NCBI RefSeq assembly: GCF_000499385.1
Contig: NW_013654299.1
Coordinates: forward strand, 62,001 to 126,000
Length of the DNA: 64,000 bases
DNA from: Eimeria necatrix
Lineage: Eukaryota; Apicomplexa; Conoidasida; Eucoccidiorida; Eimeriidae
Reading direction: 5' to 3'
In this document: positions 23,206-36,491 of the stretch, in pieces
Numbering within the stretch: position 1 is the stretch's first letter
Layout of the letters: every line of letters begins with the position of its first letter
The notes under the pieces: generated by a model
The model's database searches: none
The model's input: only the letters and a program-made list of their open reading frames with translations
Told to the model about the DNA's origin: nothing
Made by a program: the position numbers and the translations under genes

Positions 23206-25974
23206 TCAGGACGGAACTTCGTACTTGAGCATACAGCTCAAAGGAAATGGAAGGAACCGGTGGTACTCCACCTCATCCCAATAAAACAGCGTATAGTAGG
23301 CAAGTGCGCTGCTCAGCTGCAGGTACACTCTACCTAGGCGACAGTCTTGGATAAGGTTTTCATACATTTCATGAGACGTCACAACGTGATTTAGACTAAT
23401 CAGGAGCTCCTTTGCTTTGAATCCGCTCCCCTGAGCGTCGGCCATTGGATGGAATGCAACAGACAGCAGGTAAGGGCCACTGTTTGCCCCTACCGAAGGT
23501 TGTTTTGGCTGCTCCTTTGGTTCCGTTGCTGTATTGTTAGCACTGCTGCTACCTTCATATGGTTTGCCCGTTAACCCTTCCTCTGCATCTGTTGAGCTGT
23601 CACCTAGCGCTCCTATAATTGGGCTTGTTGAACTGCTTTTGAGCATCCTGTCTCTAGGGTTGGAGCCGAACAGGCGTTGAAATACGGAAAGGAGCTTCCG
23701 ATTCCCCGAGATGCCGACAGGCACCATGCTTGAACTCCAGTCATTTTCGCTTGCTGTTTGTGAAGGCTCAAGAAACGGCATAGGAACTGGACCAGCAATG
23801 TCGATCATCTCCTCAGGGTCGGACCGACCGCCTTGCCGTTTATCTTCCTTCAGCGTTGATGCTTGCCCAACCTACAGAAATAAGCATGATAAGTTTTGAA
23901 GGTCGTAGATGAGCTCGTGTGCTGCAGCGACAAAGCTTGTCTGGGAAGCTCTTTACTCGCTTCGCCTCTGGACAAAGCAGTGCACGCCACGCAAATGGCA
24001 TAGTATGGGAACGCCGGTGCTCGTAGTTTCGCAGTCTGCTAGCTAGTAAAGACAACATCTTCTAGCTTAACAACGAGTCAGCCCACGTGGGCTGCAGACT
24101 TTCAGTTTAAGTCGTGCCTGCCATGTTTGTCATTTCATTTTTGTCCTACCTGCCCTGTACCCGAAATGGCATCTCCGCTAAGAGGCAGAAAGGAACCCCA
24201 GAACATCTTCGACGAAGCCCCACTTGCCAACGGGGGCAAATCGTGCAGTGCCTGATCAACACTGTGGTAGACTGCCTCAATCGTCGATTCACAGGCACGA
24301 TCAAGCGCTGGGGGAAGCAAAGCAAATGTGGGTCCGAGTGACTCAAAATGAGTAAAACTTTCCGCTGCATTAGTGAAGTGTGGAACAACTGTAAGAAACT
24401 CATTTCTCGTTGGCACTGTGGCAGCATTCCCGGAAAAGCTGCCCTTACTCGTGCCCGAGAGGAAGTTCCTTTCTAAAGGTGGAGCATCCTCAATGTTTGC
24501 TGGTTTGAATGGGGAGGAAACGCTTGCATTTCCTCTCTCTGAGTCAAACGACCGTGGAGTGAAGCATGACTCTTCTGCCGTCCTGCCAGCTAGCGGGGCA
24601 GGGATATATTCCAATATAGACACGCCGGATTCTGTCCCCCCAAAGAAGCCTGTATGCAAGCCTTGGCAACACAGGATATCGGAGTTCGGCAGAGCAAACC
24701 AACTCACACATTGCTGCTGCGAGGCTTTTCAGCCACTGCACTTCTACCTAGATAGTGCTGGCTCAACACATTTTTGAGGGTTCAACAGGATTTGTTCCTT
24801 TGTGCGAAGTGCTCACTTTCACTATGAAGTGGAAGCAATAGTTTAAAAGCCCCTTTCAAAACTGCCACAGGCTCTTTGGCCTCTGGTTGAGTCTGAGCCA
24901 CTTCCAGAACGAGAAACGCAGCGCTGCGTGACGTTTCTTCTTGAGTCTTCTCCACATAGCCTCGTGCAGGAGTCTCGTCGGTGTCATGAGTAATCTTTCT
25001 TTCATGTTTGACCAGGTGTCCCAGGGACTGAGTTGTACGATTGCACAATGAAGACGCAAAGAAGTCTTCGGTTTCCCTGCTCGCATCTGCAAACCGGCTG
25101 GCCAGCGGAAATGCAGCTATGATAGCAGCTCCTCTGGAAGGTCGCGGCCGCACGAGAGAGCACCCAATGGCGAAGCCAAGAGCAAAGGCCACAAATGCGA
25201 GGATGCACGCTAACCCAAGAAGCGTGGAAAGGGAAACGACAGTCGATTCCTTGGCGCTCTCTGAGGACATGTAGTAGCCCAGCAGCCAGGCATGCGATGG
25301 GAAGTCTCTCTATGTCACTGCTGCTGCTACACATAGACTCAGGGCATTGCTTTGCTAGCACTAATATTGCAAAAGTTAGGAGGATTCTCGGCACTTAAGA
25401 GAGTCAATTGTTTGGTCGCACCTTCCTTCTCAGAGAGGCTTCTTGGCGTTCTTCCGTCTGTAGCTAGCAACACTGATGTCGACAGAACTGGATCTGTCAG
25501 TGCAAGATAGAGCATGGCATTAGCTCTTTCCGGTATTTGATTTTCTCTGGATGCGCCAAGTCTCCAGGGCCTCCAGTGTTTAGGGTATTTCCCAAAGGCG
25601 CAGCGGCTTTTGAGTTGTGTAGTTTTGCCGTAGGGAAGCTGCCTCGTGTCTGTACCACGCAACGAGAGGATGGTAGACTGCCGTGGAGAACCATCATTGT
25701 CAGGGCTTAGAGAGAGGTCTTCATATGTGGATTCGCTGGTATGTGAATAAGTGCCAGAGTGAAGCGACTTGCACGAGCTGTCGCTGTAGCTGCTCTCCAG
25801 GTCGCTGGGATGATAAGAAGACCATGAAGCTGTTGGGAACGCTAGGGGTAGCGGTTGCATGCCACCGCCTTCCTGCGTATCCTTTTCTTCTTTTCTCGAG
25901 CTATCGACGCACTGTGTGCTGCCTGCTGCATCGTCTCTCCGATTGCGCGTTCCCACCAACAGTTCCTTCCGCAT
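23206..25974 (-). CDS. Hypothetical single-pass membrane protein
   Basis: Four exons (25974-25395, 25260-24817, 24724-24150, 23871-23206) give 2265 nt, 754 residues. The N-terminal 190 residues are Ser-rich and polar. Exon 2 carries one long hydrophobic helix (LGLACILAFVAFALGFAIG) followed by basic residues, so the orientation is probably type II or signal-anchor. The rest is polar and Ser/Pro-rich, and the C-terminal 90 residues look globular (GRVYLQLSSALAYYTLFYW). No family is recognised. The acceptor of exon 3 (GAAAAG) is poor and its position is chosen only by phase. A donor inside the last exon at 23272 (GATGAG|GTGGAG) with an acceptor at 23106 would give an alternative 39-residue C-terminus ending at 22987. 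Confidence 0.6.
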
Positions 25975-27983
25975 GTCACTTTGTCCCCTGCAACAATGTT
26001 CCTGTTGGCAAGGCTCAGAATGATCTCTTGAAAGTTATGCGTTGAGCTGTTTGAAACAAAGTTTAGTTTCCCAGCGGTGTCCCAGGAGACGAGGTTCTCT
26101 GCAGGACCTACCAGACGCCGCCCGACAATGTGTGTAAGGAGGGAAGTACCCCCACAAGTGCGCCAAGGAATCAGAAAATTTGAGCTTTTATTTCGATCAC
26201 ACTAAAGTGAAAATTCAAAATGAGTCTGGGAAAGACAAAATCCCCTCTTCCGTACAGCGGTTCCGCTGGGGATCTCCCGGGGACAGTGAAGCGGCCAATG
26301 CCCTTTTTTCTTGCGAACGAAATGGGGAATTATTTGTTCATAATACAAGCATTTGAAAGTGAAAAACAAATAAAGCAATGATTTCTTTGGTTTCGTGTCG
26401 ATGCAGCTGACCTAAAAATCAAGGAGTCCGTGGGTCATCTAAAGGTAGCTTTAGGTACTTTTTGAGTACGCTAATTCGGCGTCACTCCCACTCAACTTGT
26501 TTGCAGCTTTATATTTTAGTTGATAATTTTCTTTTGCGTTGGATCCGATTAATAGACTTCTGCCACCTAGGACAAAGAGAACCAAAACATGGGTCACCAC
26601 GTGCCAGCAAAAGTCACTAGCCCGCTCAGCTGTGCTCACTGCAAACAGTGCCCTGACAAAGGGATTGAGCACCAGAACGTCCACGAATAAAGCTTTTGCC
26701 TTTTCAGTGGTGCACAAAGAGCGCTAGTGGTACTGTGATTTTGGCTAGAGTATCACATTTTCAAGAATAGACGGTGAGTAACAGGATGACAGGCCTCTTT
26801 GCTCGCAGAACATTCCCAGGAACATGATTACTTACCAAGTGACTAACAAAGAGCTCAATGAAAACGCAGCGAAGCGGAATGATATTGTTCTGTTTATTGA
26901 GGCAGCATTTTCCTGGCCCACTATGGCTATAGCGGCAAGTGTGCAGCAAATTTTGTCGAATAAGCAAGCTCTGCGCTCCATTTCCAGGAAGAAATTCCTC
27001 TTTAACTCGAGTAATTTAGCATGATATTTTCACATCGCAGCATAATATGCCCATGGCTAGAGAGCTGTGGTGTGTATGCTCTGACGCCCTAAGGCCAGGC
27101 GAGCGATAAGGGAGTCCGGGAGTTGTCTTGTCAGCGGAATTGCCTAATCATCAAGCGCATGAAGATATACAGACAGATTATGGTTTTCGCATGTACGGGA
27201 ACTTGGCATTGGATATGGGAGAGGCCAGACACTGACTGTTTCACTGTCACTGACATGGTGTCACTTGTTCAGCGGTCATCTGGTTCTGATGCTCGCTGCC
27301 GCCAAAAAGCAAAGAAATAGCACATTGGCCTACTTCTCTCGAGTTCGAAAACGTGCGTCTAAGAAGATTTGGGAATATAACGCTGCTGTGACTCTCCCGC
27401 TAGCTTTGGGGCAACACTGTGCTGGCTTGACGCTGTCTTGCCGCCTGTGTTTCAGCTAGCTTTGACCTGAAAACTTGTACGACGTATACTCTGTCGCTTT
27501 CCCCGCACAAGGCTTCTTTAAATTATTTTTGGAGTTGTCAAATACAGAAGGCTAAGCCCGTGCCCTCCCACAGCGGTCAAGGCTGGAGTTTGGCAGGGTC
27601 GGCAAACCGATTATCGCATGAGAAGAATCTTTCCTGGTTTTTCTCTAGCGTCTGCGTCTTGACAATGGGCAGCGCGTCCCAGGAATCTCATGCGCCTAAT
27701 TGTTGGGATTGATTTATGGGAGTTACTCTATGCTGTCCAGTGGCTTATAGCGAAGACGGTGGCATCTGCTTTCCCGTGTGCTCTACAGTAAAATTGGCTC
27801 TACATTCCCAGGACGTTCCCGTTTTCATTTTCCTGTTAAAGTGGCAAGCTTTTAATCTTGGCCCTGGCTGGCTTTTGAAGCGAGAGCTTTTGGCGGAGAA
27901 AAGGAGGACAACAGTGGCGTTACAAGTCAGGCTATCTCACCCAATTCCGGCCCAGTATTCGGCTAAGCAGGGCCAGGGCAAAA
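25975..27983. other. Divergent intergenic region
   Basis: Two kilobases between the starts of two divergent genes, so it probably contains both promoters. Only short unconnected frames are present. It is more AT-rich than the flanking exons. Confidence 0.45.
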
Positions 27984-30900
27984 ATGTTTTCGCGGGTGTT
28001 TCGACGAGGCCGAAGTGAACAAGTCAACGGTGACTGCACTGCACATAACAGCGATGATGCTTGCCAATTTGAAGGCAACGCGCCAGCTGCTGCTCGTGCC
28101 CGTCAAAAAGAGAGAGCGAGCAATTCACGGCCACATGATGCATCCGATTATGAAATAAAGAATGGCCATTCCTGTTCTAGAGAGCTGCACAAAAAGCGCT
28201 GCAGCAAAGATCTGTCGGAACCAGCATCGCGCTCAAATGGGACTTCACCCGCAGGCAGTGCCGCTTCAAACAGCTACGCGGCACTTGCAGGGCGCATACG
28301 CTGGCAAAGTTCAGGCTACAATCTTGAGGATATGAGCTCCAGCGCGGATAAGAGCCGCCGTAATTTATACTGTGCTGCTTGTGGTGAGCTTGGGGGGGCT
28401 CTGTTGTGCCACGAGTGCAGTCCACGGCCTGATGCTTTCCTTCTTCATTACAGAAGGTCATACATGTACAAGGCTTTGGATGTACTTTTGAGCATAGCCG
28501 AATTTTTTGGCCTTCAGCTCCGTCGAGCATGGTTTTTGTTGCGGAGGTACTTGTTCACTGGCGCCGAAAAATCACAGCCAAGTGCCGCTGTGCATGAAAA
28601 AGCCGACGCTTGCGCTTTAAGCAAAAGTTCCCTGCCTCAAGGAAGCGCAAGCATAAGCCGTCGAAGACGTTTGGCAGGCGACGCCCAAAGCAAAAACTTA
28701 CGAGGAACTGATTGTGTCCAGGCACGGCAACACCAACAAGAAGACACTCTGCTAACTCGATCTAGAGACACTGCTGAGAGGGCTCAGTCGTCTCCAAAGC
28801 AAAACGAGCCACAGAAGCTTCAGCTGCACAGCCCTACAAACGTCACCCACACGTTTTGGGCCATGGTAAACTTTGTGGAAGATATGCTGATAAGTTGGTC
28901 TTATGCACATCCCTTACTAGTCTGGGCAGCGTGGGGCATCCTGAGCCTTTGCTTTTACTGCGTTCTGAACTGCCTGTTATGGCCAATTCTGATCGTCCTC
29001 TTTTTAGCGCGCCGGATTCGATTCTATGTCTGGGCTGTTGTTGTAAGGTGGCGCAATTCCATCTTTTTTTCTGAAGACCTTGAAGCTCGTTTAGCAAAGC
29101 AGATGAGTGCTTCTGATGGCGCAGTTCGCCTCCCACTCTCTCAGCAAGCTACTAAACGAGGCAACTCTACTGAAATATTGTCTTTGCTGGAGAGCCAAGA
29201 GAAGCTTTTCTTTTCCATGCCATGGATGGCGGTAACAGGTTTCTCTTACTGCGAAAGACTAACATATCAAGAGCTCTGCATGGCTGTCACCCAGAAGCTC
29301 CTTAAGCCCAAAAGCGAATATGCGCGCTTAGCTAGCTGCAACGGGAGTGATGCCTTGCTGAGCCATTTACCATTGTCGGCGTTTCTGCATCCGCGGCTTC
29401 TCGCGAAAGTTGATCGGGTGATGGGGAGATACTGCTGGGTTCGGCAGCCAGGTTTCCACGTGACGCAGCAGGTTGTGCGCTTTACAAAGAAATCCATCGA
29501 CGTCTTCCGCCAACAGTGCTTTGGTGACGAGCAGGGCATGCAGGATAGTTGCAACCCATTGAAGTGTTCCTGTTCATGCAAGTCTGCAGCAGACTGCAAT
29601 TGTTTAATGGACGAATCAGATGTGATATGCTTGGTCAATGGGGCGCTTTCGCAGCCTCTGGACCCGACGAAACCCCTCTGGCAGTTCCTCTATCTAGAGA
29701 ATGTCATTGTGCCCCCGGATCCTACAAGCAATCCCTTAGAGAAGGAACGCATTGGAAGTGTGGTCGTGTTCCGCATGCACCACGTAGTGGGTGACGGGAT
29801 ATCCATCACGCGCATGTTTTTGAAGGACTTCCTGTGTTCAATGCCGTCAAGCCCAGGGGGTACGATCATCGAGAAGCCCATGGCCCACAAAGAAATGGAC
29901 GACAAACCAACCCCGTCAGAAAAGAGTGCTCCTGCTGAGGCCAGTGGGGAAACCTGCCATGGCCAGAGGCCCCTGGAAGAAACAAATGATACAGAAGACG
30001 CCGTTAAGACGCTTGAAAATGGTAGCCCTGCAATCGCTGCCAGTACAAGTACTATGTGGACAGCATCAGGCCCTTCGCAAAAGGCTTCAACTGAGGCAAG
30101 CGACGCGAACGAGAAGCTCTCACGTCCGGCGCAGGAAGCATTGACATTCCCAGGCACTGTTCAAGCAGTGGCCCCTCAGAAGCCACCCGTCTCTGTCTGC
30201 TCTGTTCCCGACACAGCCTTTTGGAGGCTGTTAGTGGCGGCCCGTTTCGCTTTCCAGCTTCCATTTTATGGAGCAGCTATGGCTATGCTGCTGAGTTATG
30301 ACGGGCTACTAAAGGCTCCTCGGAGCGGCAGTGCGCACAAAACAAGGATTTCTCACCCCATCCGTCTACCTTTAAAAGAGCTAAAGGACGTTAAGAGCCG
30401 CCTTGAGGTTGTCCTGGCTCACCAGCAGGCGACCGTTGAGTCGCCAGTTTCTCCGTTTCCCAGCTTGACTAAATTGCTTTCCCGGGTTTTTAGGTCTTCT
30501 AAGGGTTCTGAGGGGAAGCCCCACCTGCCCGAGAAACAGAACGGCCAGGGAGCAGCCACAGTCACTACGAAATGCGCCAGAGCATCAAGCGGTGCCCAGG
30601 AAGGTATGAAAACTGTTCGACTGACTCTTAACGACATATTTGCTACGTGCATTGTGGGAGGGTATCATCGCTGCACAAGTCGGCCGAAAATCGGGACAGA
30701 TTCCAATGGAACTGATGACACAAAGGCCGCAACGCAACCTCCGAGTACTAATCGCAGAAAGGAACAAATAAACTTTGTAGTGCCTGTGAACCTCCGTCGG
30801 CGTGATGAGGATGCGATGGATCTCCGGAATCGCTTCGCGTCCCTTGTCATTCAAATGCCGATCACCCCTAATGGCAGCTCATTAGAGAGGCAAGCATTCT

Positions 30901-31958
30901 TTCTTAACTTCTTATCCTGTTCAAAGAACAGTCTCCCGCTTGATGAAGATCAACACATCAATTCTGTGGTGTCAGCCGTTTAGTCTACATCATTTAATAT
31001 TCTGGTACACACAGAATGTTCTGCGTACGATGATTCCAGAATGCGTGGAGTCCATGCGGCACTAAGGCGGTCACTGCGAAGCTTTGCCCTACCGATGGTC
31101 ATGTGCCTAGAACGCTGGCTTTACGCCACTTGGCCCGACTTGCTGATGGCTTACTTTCTTCGTCTAACGCATAAGGTACGCATGGTATTTGTTCTTGGGG
31201 ATGATGGTAAGGTTGCGCTTATTGAATATTATATTGTACTCATCTTTGATTCTCTGATTAGCTTGTCCCAGTACAGAAAATGCGACTGTTTCACCTTGAG
31301 CAAGTGCGAACAAACAGTGTGCTTCCTGGCATTGCCGCAGCTTATGGTATTTCGCGTGCTCATGCACTGGTGGTTGGTCATGGCCTTTAGGTTCGCACAT
31401 GCTGTACCTTTAATTAAATGCAATTTCCAAATGCAGTTTGCTCTATCTCAGATAAAGTGGCCAATGCATGTCGCCTGATTGTTTGTTTACGAGTGGTAAC
31501 GGTCCATAGTGACGTGGCTGCTCCCGGTGTGCGCAGATCTCGGTAATCTTTAGCAGCGTCATTGGACCGGCCTCGCTGCCCTATGTCCATTGCAGCCGCC
31601 TGCACGGCATGAACTTCGTCGTTCCGCAGCCTGGAGAGGCAAGCGCGAACTGGCGTGGTGCCATGAGACCCTGCTGTGTCTGCTGCAGATGCCTGGGAGC
31701 TAATGTTTGTCAGCTATGTTCCTCTTTGGGACTACGTGGCAACACATTAACCCCCCCTTATTTTCTCTTTATGCTGCTGTGGTCGTAATGCAGGTGGGTG
31801 TGGGCGTTTCGGCTTTCTCCTGCGGGGGAACAGTGAGCATCTGCGTCTCAGCAGACGAATCTGTGGTGGAGGATCCTGCTATTTTGCGGCAGTGCATCCT
31901 TGACGAGTACGAGTCCTTACGAGAAGCCTGCAGGGAGTTTGACTCACACCAAGCTTAG
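27984..31958 (+). CDS. WS/DGAT-type acyltransferase (wax ester synthase/diacylglycerol acyltransferase)
   Basis: Four exons (27984-30889, 31040-31175, 31537-31638, 31794-31958) give 3309 nt, 1102 residues. The catalytic motif HHVVGDG is at residues 599-605. The C-terminal half matches the conserved second domain of this family: INFVVPVNLRRRDEDA, then FASLVIQMPI, IFSSVIGPASLPYV, and VGVGVSAFSCGGTVSICV before the stop. Members join a fatty acyl-CoA to diacylglycerol or an alcohol, giving storage lipid. Ahead of the enzyme lie about 300 residues not found in bacterial members: a Cys pattern CAAC(x9)C(x2)C at about 130-146 resembling a zinc ribbon, a hydrophobic segment near 160-190, and a strong one or two TM helices at about 300-350 (WGILSLCFYCVLNCLLW), so the protein is probably in the ER membrane. 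A 180-residue low-complexity insert follows the active site. Introns 1 and 3 have GC donors (AG|GCAAGC); both junctions restore the family sequence. Confidence 0.9.
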
Positions 31959-34409
31959 TAAGACCGGAATTTGCCGGTCTTCCAACTAAAGGCACCAGGT
32001 TGCGGCAGAGAGATCTAACCCAAGTTAATGCACTTCTCTTACTTCAAATTTTCTCCTGCCTCCACTTTTGCATCGCAATTCAAGTTGCCTGACACACATT
32101 AAAACACGTTGCACGTTTATGACTTTCGTGGGCTTAGCAGCCAACAAGTGTATTCTCAGCTTTACGAATAACTGCAACCTTGGCCAATTACGTTGGCTCA
32201 CAAATTGGCCTCTTAGGTGAAGACCAACAAAATGTCGTAAACAGCATGGATGCCCACATGACACTTTGTCTCTAAAGCTATGAAATACGAATTGATACAT
32301 CGGTTATGAACACAATGGAGGCACAAAATCTCACAGACGCCTCAACACACGTAAACGAGGCGCTTTGCCGATCTGCTTAGATATCGACAAAACATATTAG
32401 TGATGCAGCTTTTGCCGACAACTGATGCCATGTGGCTTTTTTAATGAGCTTTAGTGTGTAGAGTGGCAAAGTTTGCGAGAGTTGCTAGAGTTTTCGTTAC
32501 TGCCATTTAAAGCTGGGTGTTCATCCATTGTTGCCTCTTTAGCCTACTCTCTCAGCCCATCACAAGCTTCGGCTAAATCTGCACAAACTCGCTCATACTA
32601 ATTAACTAGACTCTAGATATCTGAGAACTGCAGAAGTTTAGGTACCTATAGACGGGATTTTTAGCGGTGTATTGCAAGATTTAGTAACCACATGATACAC
32701 CAAAAGGCGGTTAGTCTGCGCGTAGTCATGTTGCCCTTGCGTGTTGACAACTCAGCAGCACAGAATGTGGATCTGCTTTTTGCTTAGTGAGCCAGATGCG
32801 GCAGGTTGTGCTGGAATTCATAATATTTGAGAGTTTGCATACGGTTGCCGGACCACTTTGGCCTATGAAAGCTCAATGGATTAATAATAGTGAAAGCTGG
32901 AAACCCGCAAGATGACACTGATCCCAACACAAAAATATTCGAAAACACGGTGATATGGACATTTAGACACAAATGGCCTCTTGGCAAAGATGTAACGCTC
33001 CTACCAGCAAAGTGCAGGGCCGTTACAGTCTTCTTGCGTCATAGAGCACTACTGACTACGGTTCCCTCAGTGGGATGAAACTTGAAGTGCTATCGAAATC
33101 AAAATATGTGCGAATAATACTTTGGTTGATTGTTATCATGCATTCTTCATGTTTGCAATCTCAGAGCTAAATTTCCTCAACTCAATGTACGACATAATCG
33201 GAGGGAACTAACTGATTTTCTGCTTTTGGTTTCAGAAATCAACAGCCTCGCTGGTTTTTGCTTGTCTTTGTAAGAATAGGTTGCAGGCAACAGCTTTTGT
33301 AAATTATAAGCTCATTAGTAGTACAATATTGGGCTCCTCCATCCCCAAAAGGTTATTACTCTGGCAGGCAGTTTTGGCCGTGTGAGTTGAACCTATGCTT
33401 GCACAGGCTCCGGCTTAAATAGGGCTCCTCTCTGGATCAAAAAGAATTACATTTGAAGAGTCTTTTCAGTGTATCCAAGGGATGGAGACCCTAAATTTTA
33501 TCATACCCACAGATCGATTGCAGATATTCACATGCTAAACCACAAAACCTGCACACTCTTTGCGCCTAATCCTCAATTATATCCTAAAGTCATAGCCAAA
33601 GTTCACAATTCAAGGGAACCAAAAATATAAAATCGAGTTACAGTTCATGCAGTCGTGGATGCTGGACGAATTATGCCGCATCGACTAGAAGTTCTTGAAA
33701 CTTAGGGAAACGCCGGCTCTCCCCTCCACTATAAGATCTTGATACCAATGGAAAGATTAACTATGAATGTATCGTGAGCTCAATGTATGAATGCAATTGT
33801 GTGCCTTAGATCGGATAGGTCTTAGCTGTTCCGTGACCTGCAAAGAGAGTAACGGGCAGTGCGCACCTTTCTCATTTCTTGTTTGCCAACGAACAAAGTA
33901 CACAAAAGGCATCCGAAGGATAGTTTACTGTAAAATATCTTACTATTTGAATTTTAATTTGGTTAAAAGTTAATTAATCTCCTGTGGGGCTGGCCAAGCA
34001 GCTGCTAGGCCCTGCTGAGGGGAAGAACGTATAGAGGAAGGCGGCTCTTACTTCCAGCTAGTAGCTCCGGTGTCCGCTGTGCAAATTACTTCTACTTTGT
34101 GCTCTTGATGTCTTTGATTTTCTTGAGGACCTGCAGCCTCCCTTGCCGCAGGATCCTGTTGTCGCCTATGAGACATGCCGATTCTCCCCTTCCCAATGGC
34201 GATCCGCAACTAGCGTAGCACCGGCACACACAAGTGCAGGGATAGGATAGCTGTAACTGGGTCTGTGAATCGTTGGTCCACCTACATTTTGAGAGCTTGT
34301 AGTCAGATACATGCGGCGGCAACGCTGCACGACGCACGGAGTCCACCACGCCGTACAGCCCTCCACTCTAAGCTGCACGGTGAATAACTGCACTGCAGTG
34401 CGACAGAAG
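31959..34409. other. AT-rich intergenic region
   Basis: About 2.4 kb, clearly more AT-rich from 32.4 to 34.0 kb, with only short frames on either strand. The right part is the likely promoter and 5' UTR of the thioredoxin-like gene. Confidence 0.5.
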
Positions 34410-36485
34410 ATGCTGTTCCCCGCGGCTGTGCGCACTTTGGCAGGACTTGCCACAGCCACAATGGTGCTGGCGCTGCTACCTGTGAGCTGCAGCGAGGCGC
34501 CAGCGGCCCAAGACGAGCCCTCACTGGAAACTCGATTTGAAGTTTCATCTGAGGCGTACCCAACCCCCAAGGCGCCGCCTCCCACAGAGGTCACTCGAGC
34601 CACGAGAGAAGAAGGAGACAACGCGACTGTGGTGGCCTCTCCTGAAGCCTTGAAGGAGAAGCTGCAGGCAAAACAAGCAGTGGTGTCGGCATGGGAAAGT
34701 CGCATCGGCTTGCTGTTGGAGAATGTGGCTCAAGAGAATGCCAAGAAGAAAGAACCCTTCATGACAGGGGAGAAAGGGATCAAAGTCGTTTCCCTCACAT
34801 TTTTCTCAGTCGCCTTTGTGGCCCTGCTCTTCATGTTCCTCTACGAATTCAAGAGCCGTCCTCCCTCAGCCGACACAATCTTCGCTCCTACCGTTCAGCC
34901 TCAGGAGGTACCTGAGGCTGTGTCAGGTCTTCTTGCAGCAAACAAGACAGTTGTATTCCTTGCGGAGTGAGCGGCCTTTGATATCTAGTTCTCAGTGAAA
35001 GCATGAAACTAACGAACCCTCCGATTGCGAATTCTGCAAAATCAGATATATTTTAACGCATGTCTTCGCAGTGACAGTACAGAAAGCTGTTGTGGGGGTA
35101 AATCCACTTGGCAATGCCTTCACTCCTTTAACCCCTTAAGGTTCTCGTGCTGCCTTAGTGTTGGTGCGTTTGAGGAACTGAGTAGGCGTGTGAGGTCTAA
35201 TTCCTACAATGCGTGCACTTAGGGCTGAATTAAATTGCTGAGACTGCAAGAGTATACTGAAGGCCCTGGCTGCTGACTCTGTCCTTTTTCTTGTGCTTGT
35301 TTGTACAGTGACTGCCCAGTCTGCCTGACGGGCATCAGGGACTTGCAGAAGCATGGACAGAGCCCCGTGAGTTTCTTCTAGCACTTTTATTGTATCTGAC
35401 TATATGCGTACTCTCTTTGCAGCGGAATTGGTGGAGATGTGTTGAAAGCTTGACAGCAGGACTAGAAACAAAAGTGATTACGCATATACACATTATAGGA
35501 ATGATCCCCATGCCGCGTCGGGCATGTAATGCATACGTGCATACCAATTCTGTACTTTAAGTGGACTTTCTCCTTTATATAGCTGCATGAGGGGACCAAA
35601 GAGTTGTGCCATGCCGGCTGTTGCAGGCTTTCTGACAACTCGCTGCAGAAAGAATAGGCTGGCCTTTGACTTACTGCTGTTAAATTGCGCTCTGCTGCAC
35701 TTACAGGTGGTAGTCCTTCTCATGGGCCATCGGCTTGAACGCCAAGTGCGAAGTTACTTGCAGGATCACTACAGCGTCCGTCGATTGCCCGCAATCTTCT
35801 TCGAGGGTGTCCCCTTTCTAGATTTCGCCAGCGCTGTAAGCTACGGAAAAAGCACAAGTTTTGACTCTGAACACATCACGCCGAGGCTGCTATGGCCGTT
35901 TGCGTCTCACTTTGGCCAGGAGCACATCGTTAGAGCGCAGAAATGCATATGCCGACAAAGATTCGTGGCTGAATGTATGCTGTGCTTTTCTTTTCAGATT
36001 AGATACATTTCAGAGCCCGCTGTTGCGGGAAGTATGTGAAAGGCAGTGAGGTTTGAAAGTACAGTGGTGACGGCGAATGGTGAACTATGCTTCGACGGTC
36101 ACCATGGCATTTGTGCGGCACTAGGAACTCTGCAGCAGTGAGTAGCAGCAGATAGGATTCTTCGCATCTGCGTTCCAGACGGCAGATCAGGGACTGCCGT
36201 CCATTTCCGCACCAAAGCCGCGATTGTACGCTCCGAGGGGCTGGACTGCTAGGATTTTGGAATAGAACAAGCAGCACTTGTGTGCTACCTAGACCCAACA
36301 GACAGGTACAGGAGCTTCCCACGGAATCTGCGCGGGAAAAGATTGAACGTGCTTACACGAATGTTGCACGGGGAGGCAATGAACGAACATGGCAGAGGGC
36401 CACCAATCAGAGGCTACTGGATGGGAGCACTACCGCCTTGTACTGGCAGACATGCGCTACGCCTAGCAACTTCCCAGCTGGCTGA
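34410..36485 (+). CDS. Membrane-anchored thioredoxin/glutaredoxin-fold protein
   Basis: Four exons (34410-34966, 35309-35366, 35707-35835, 36306-36485) keep phase and give 924 nt, 307 residues. The start at 34410 is preferred over an in-frame ATG at 34311 because it places a signal peptide at the N-terminus (LATATMVLALLPVSCSEA). A polar region with coiled-coil tendency follows, then one TM helix at about 126-147 (VVSLTFFSVAFVALLFMFL). After the helix comes a thioredoxin-like unit: a strand TVVFLAD, the redox motif CPVC at 188-191, a strand VVVLLMGH, and RRLPAIFFEGVPFLD, where Leu-Pro is the position of the conserved cis-proline. This is the order of a glutaredoxin domain. The redox role is inferred from CxxC. 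If the signal peptide is cut, the redox domain would lie on the cytosolic side. A 16 bp palindrome follows the stop. Confidence 0.78.
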
Positions 36486-36491
36486 GAGGCA

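Noticed and set aside
31280..31373. Apparent extra exon in the second intron of the WS/DGAT gene
   Set aside because: The segment after TACAG is open and protein-like, but splicing 31175 directly to 31537 rebuilds the conserved family sequence, which leaves no room for it.
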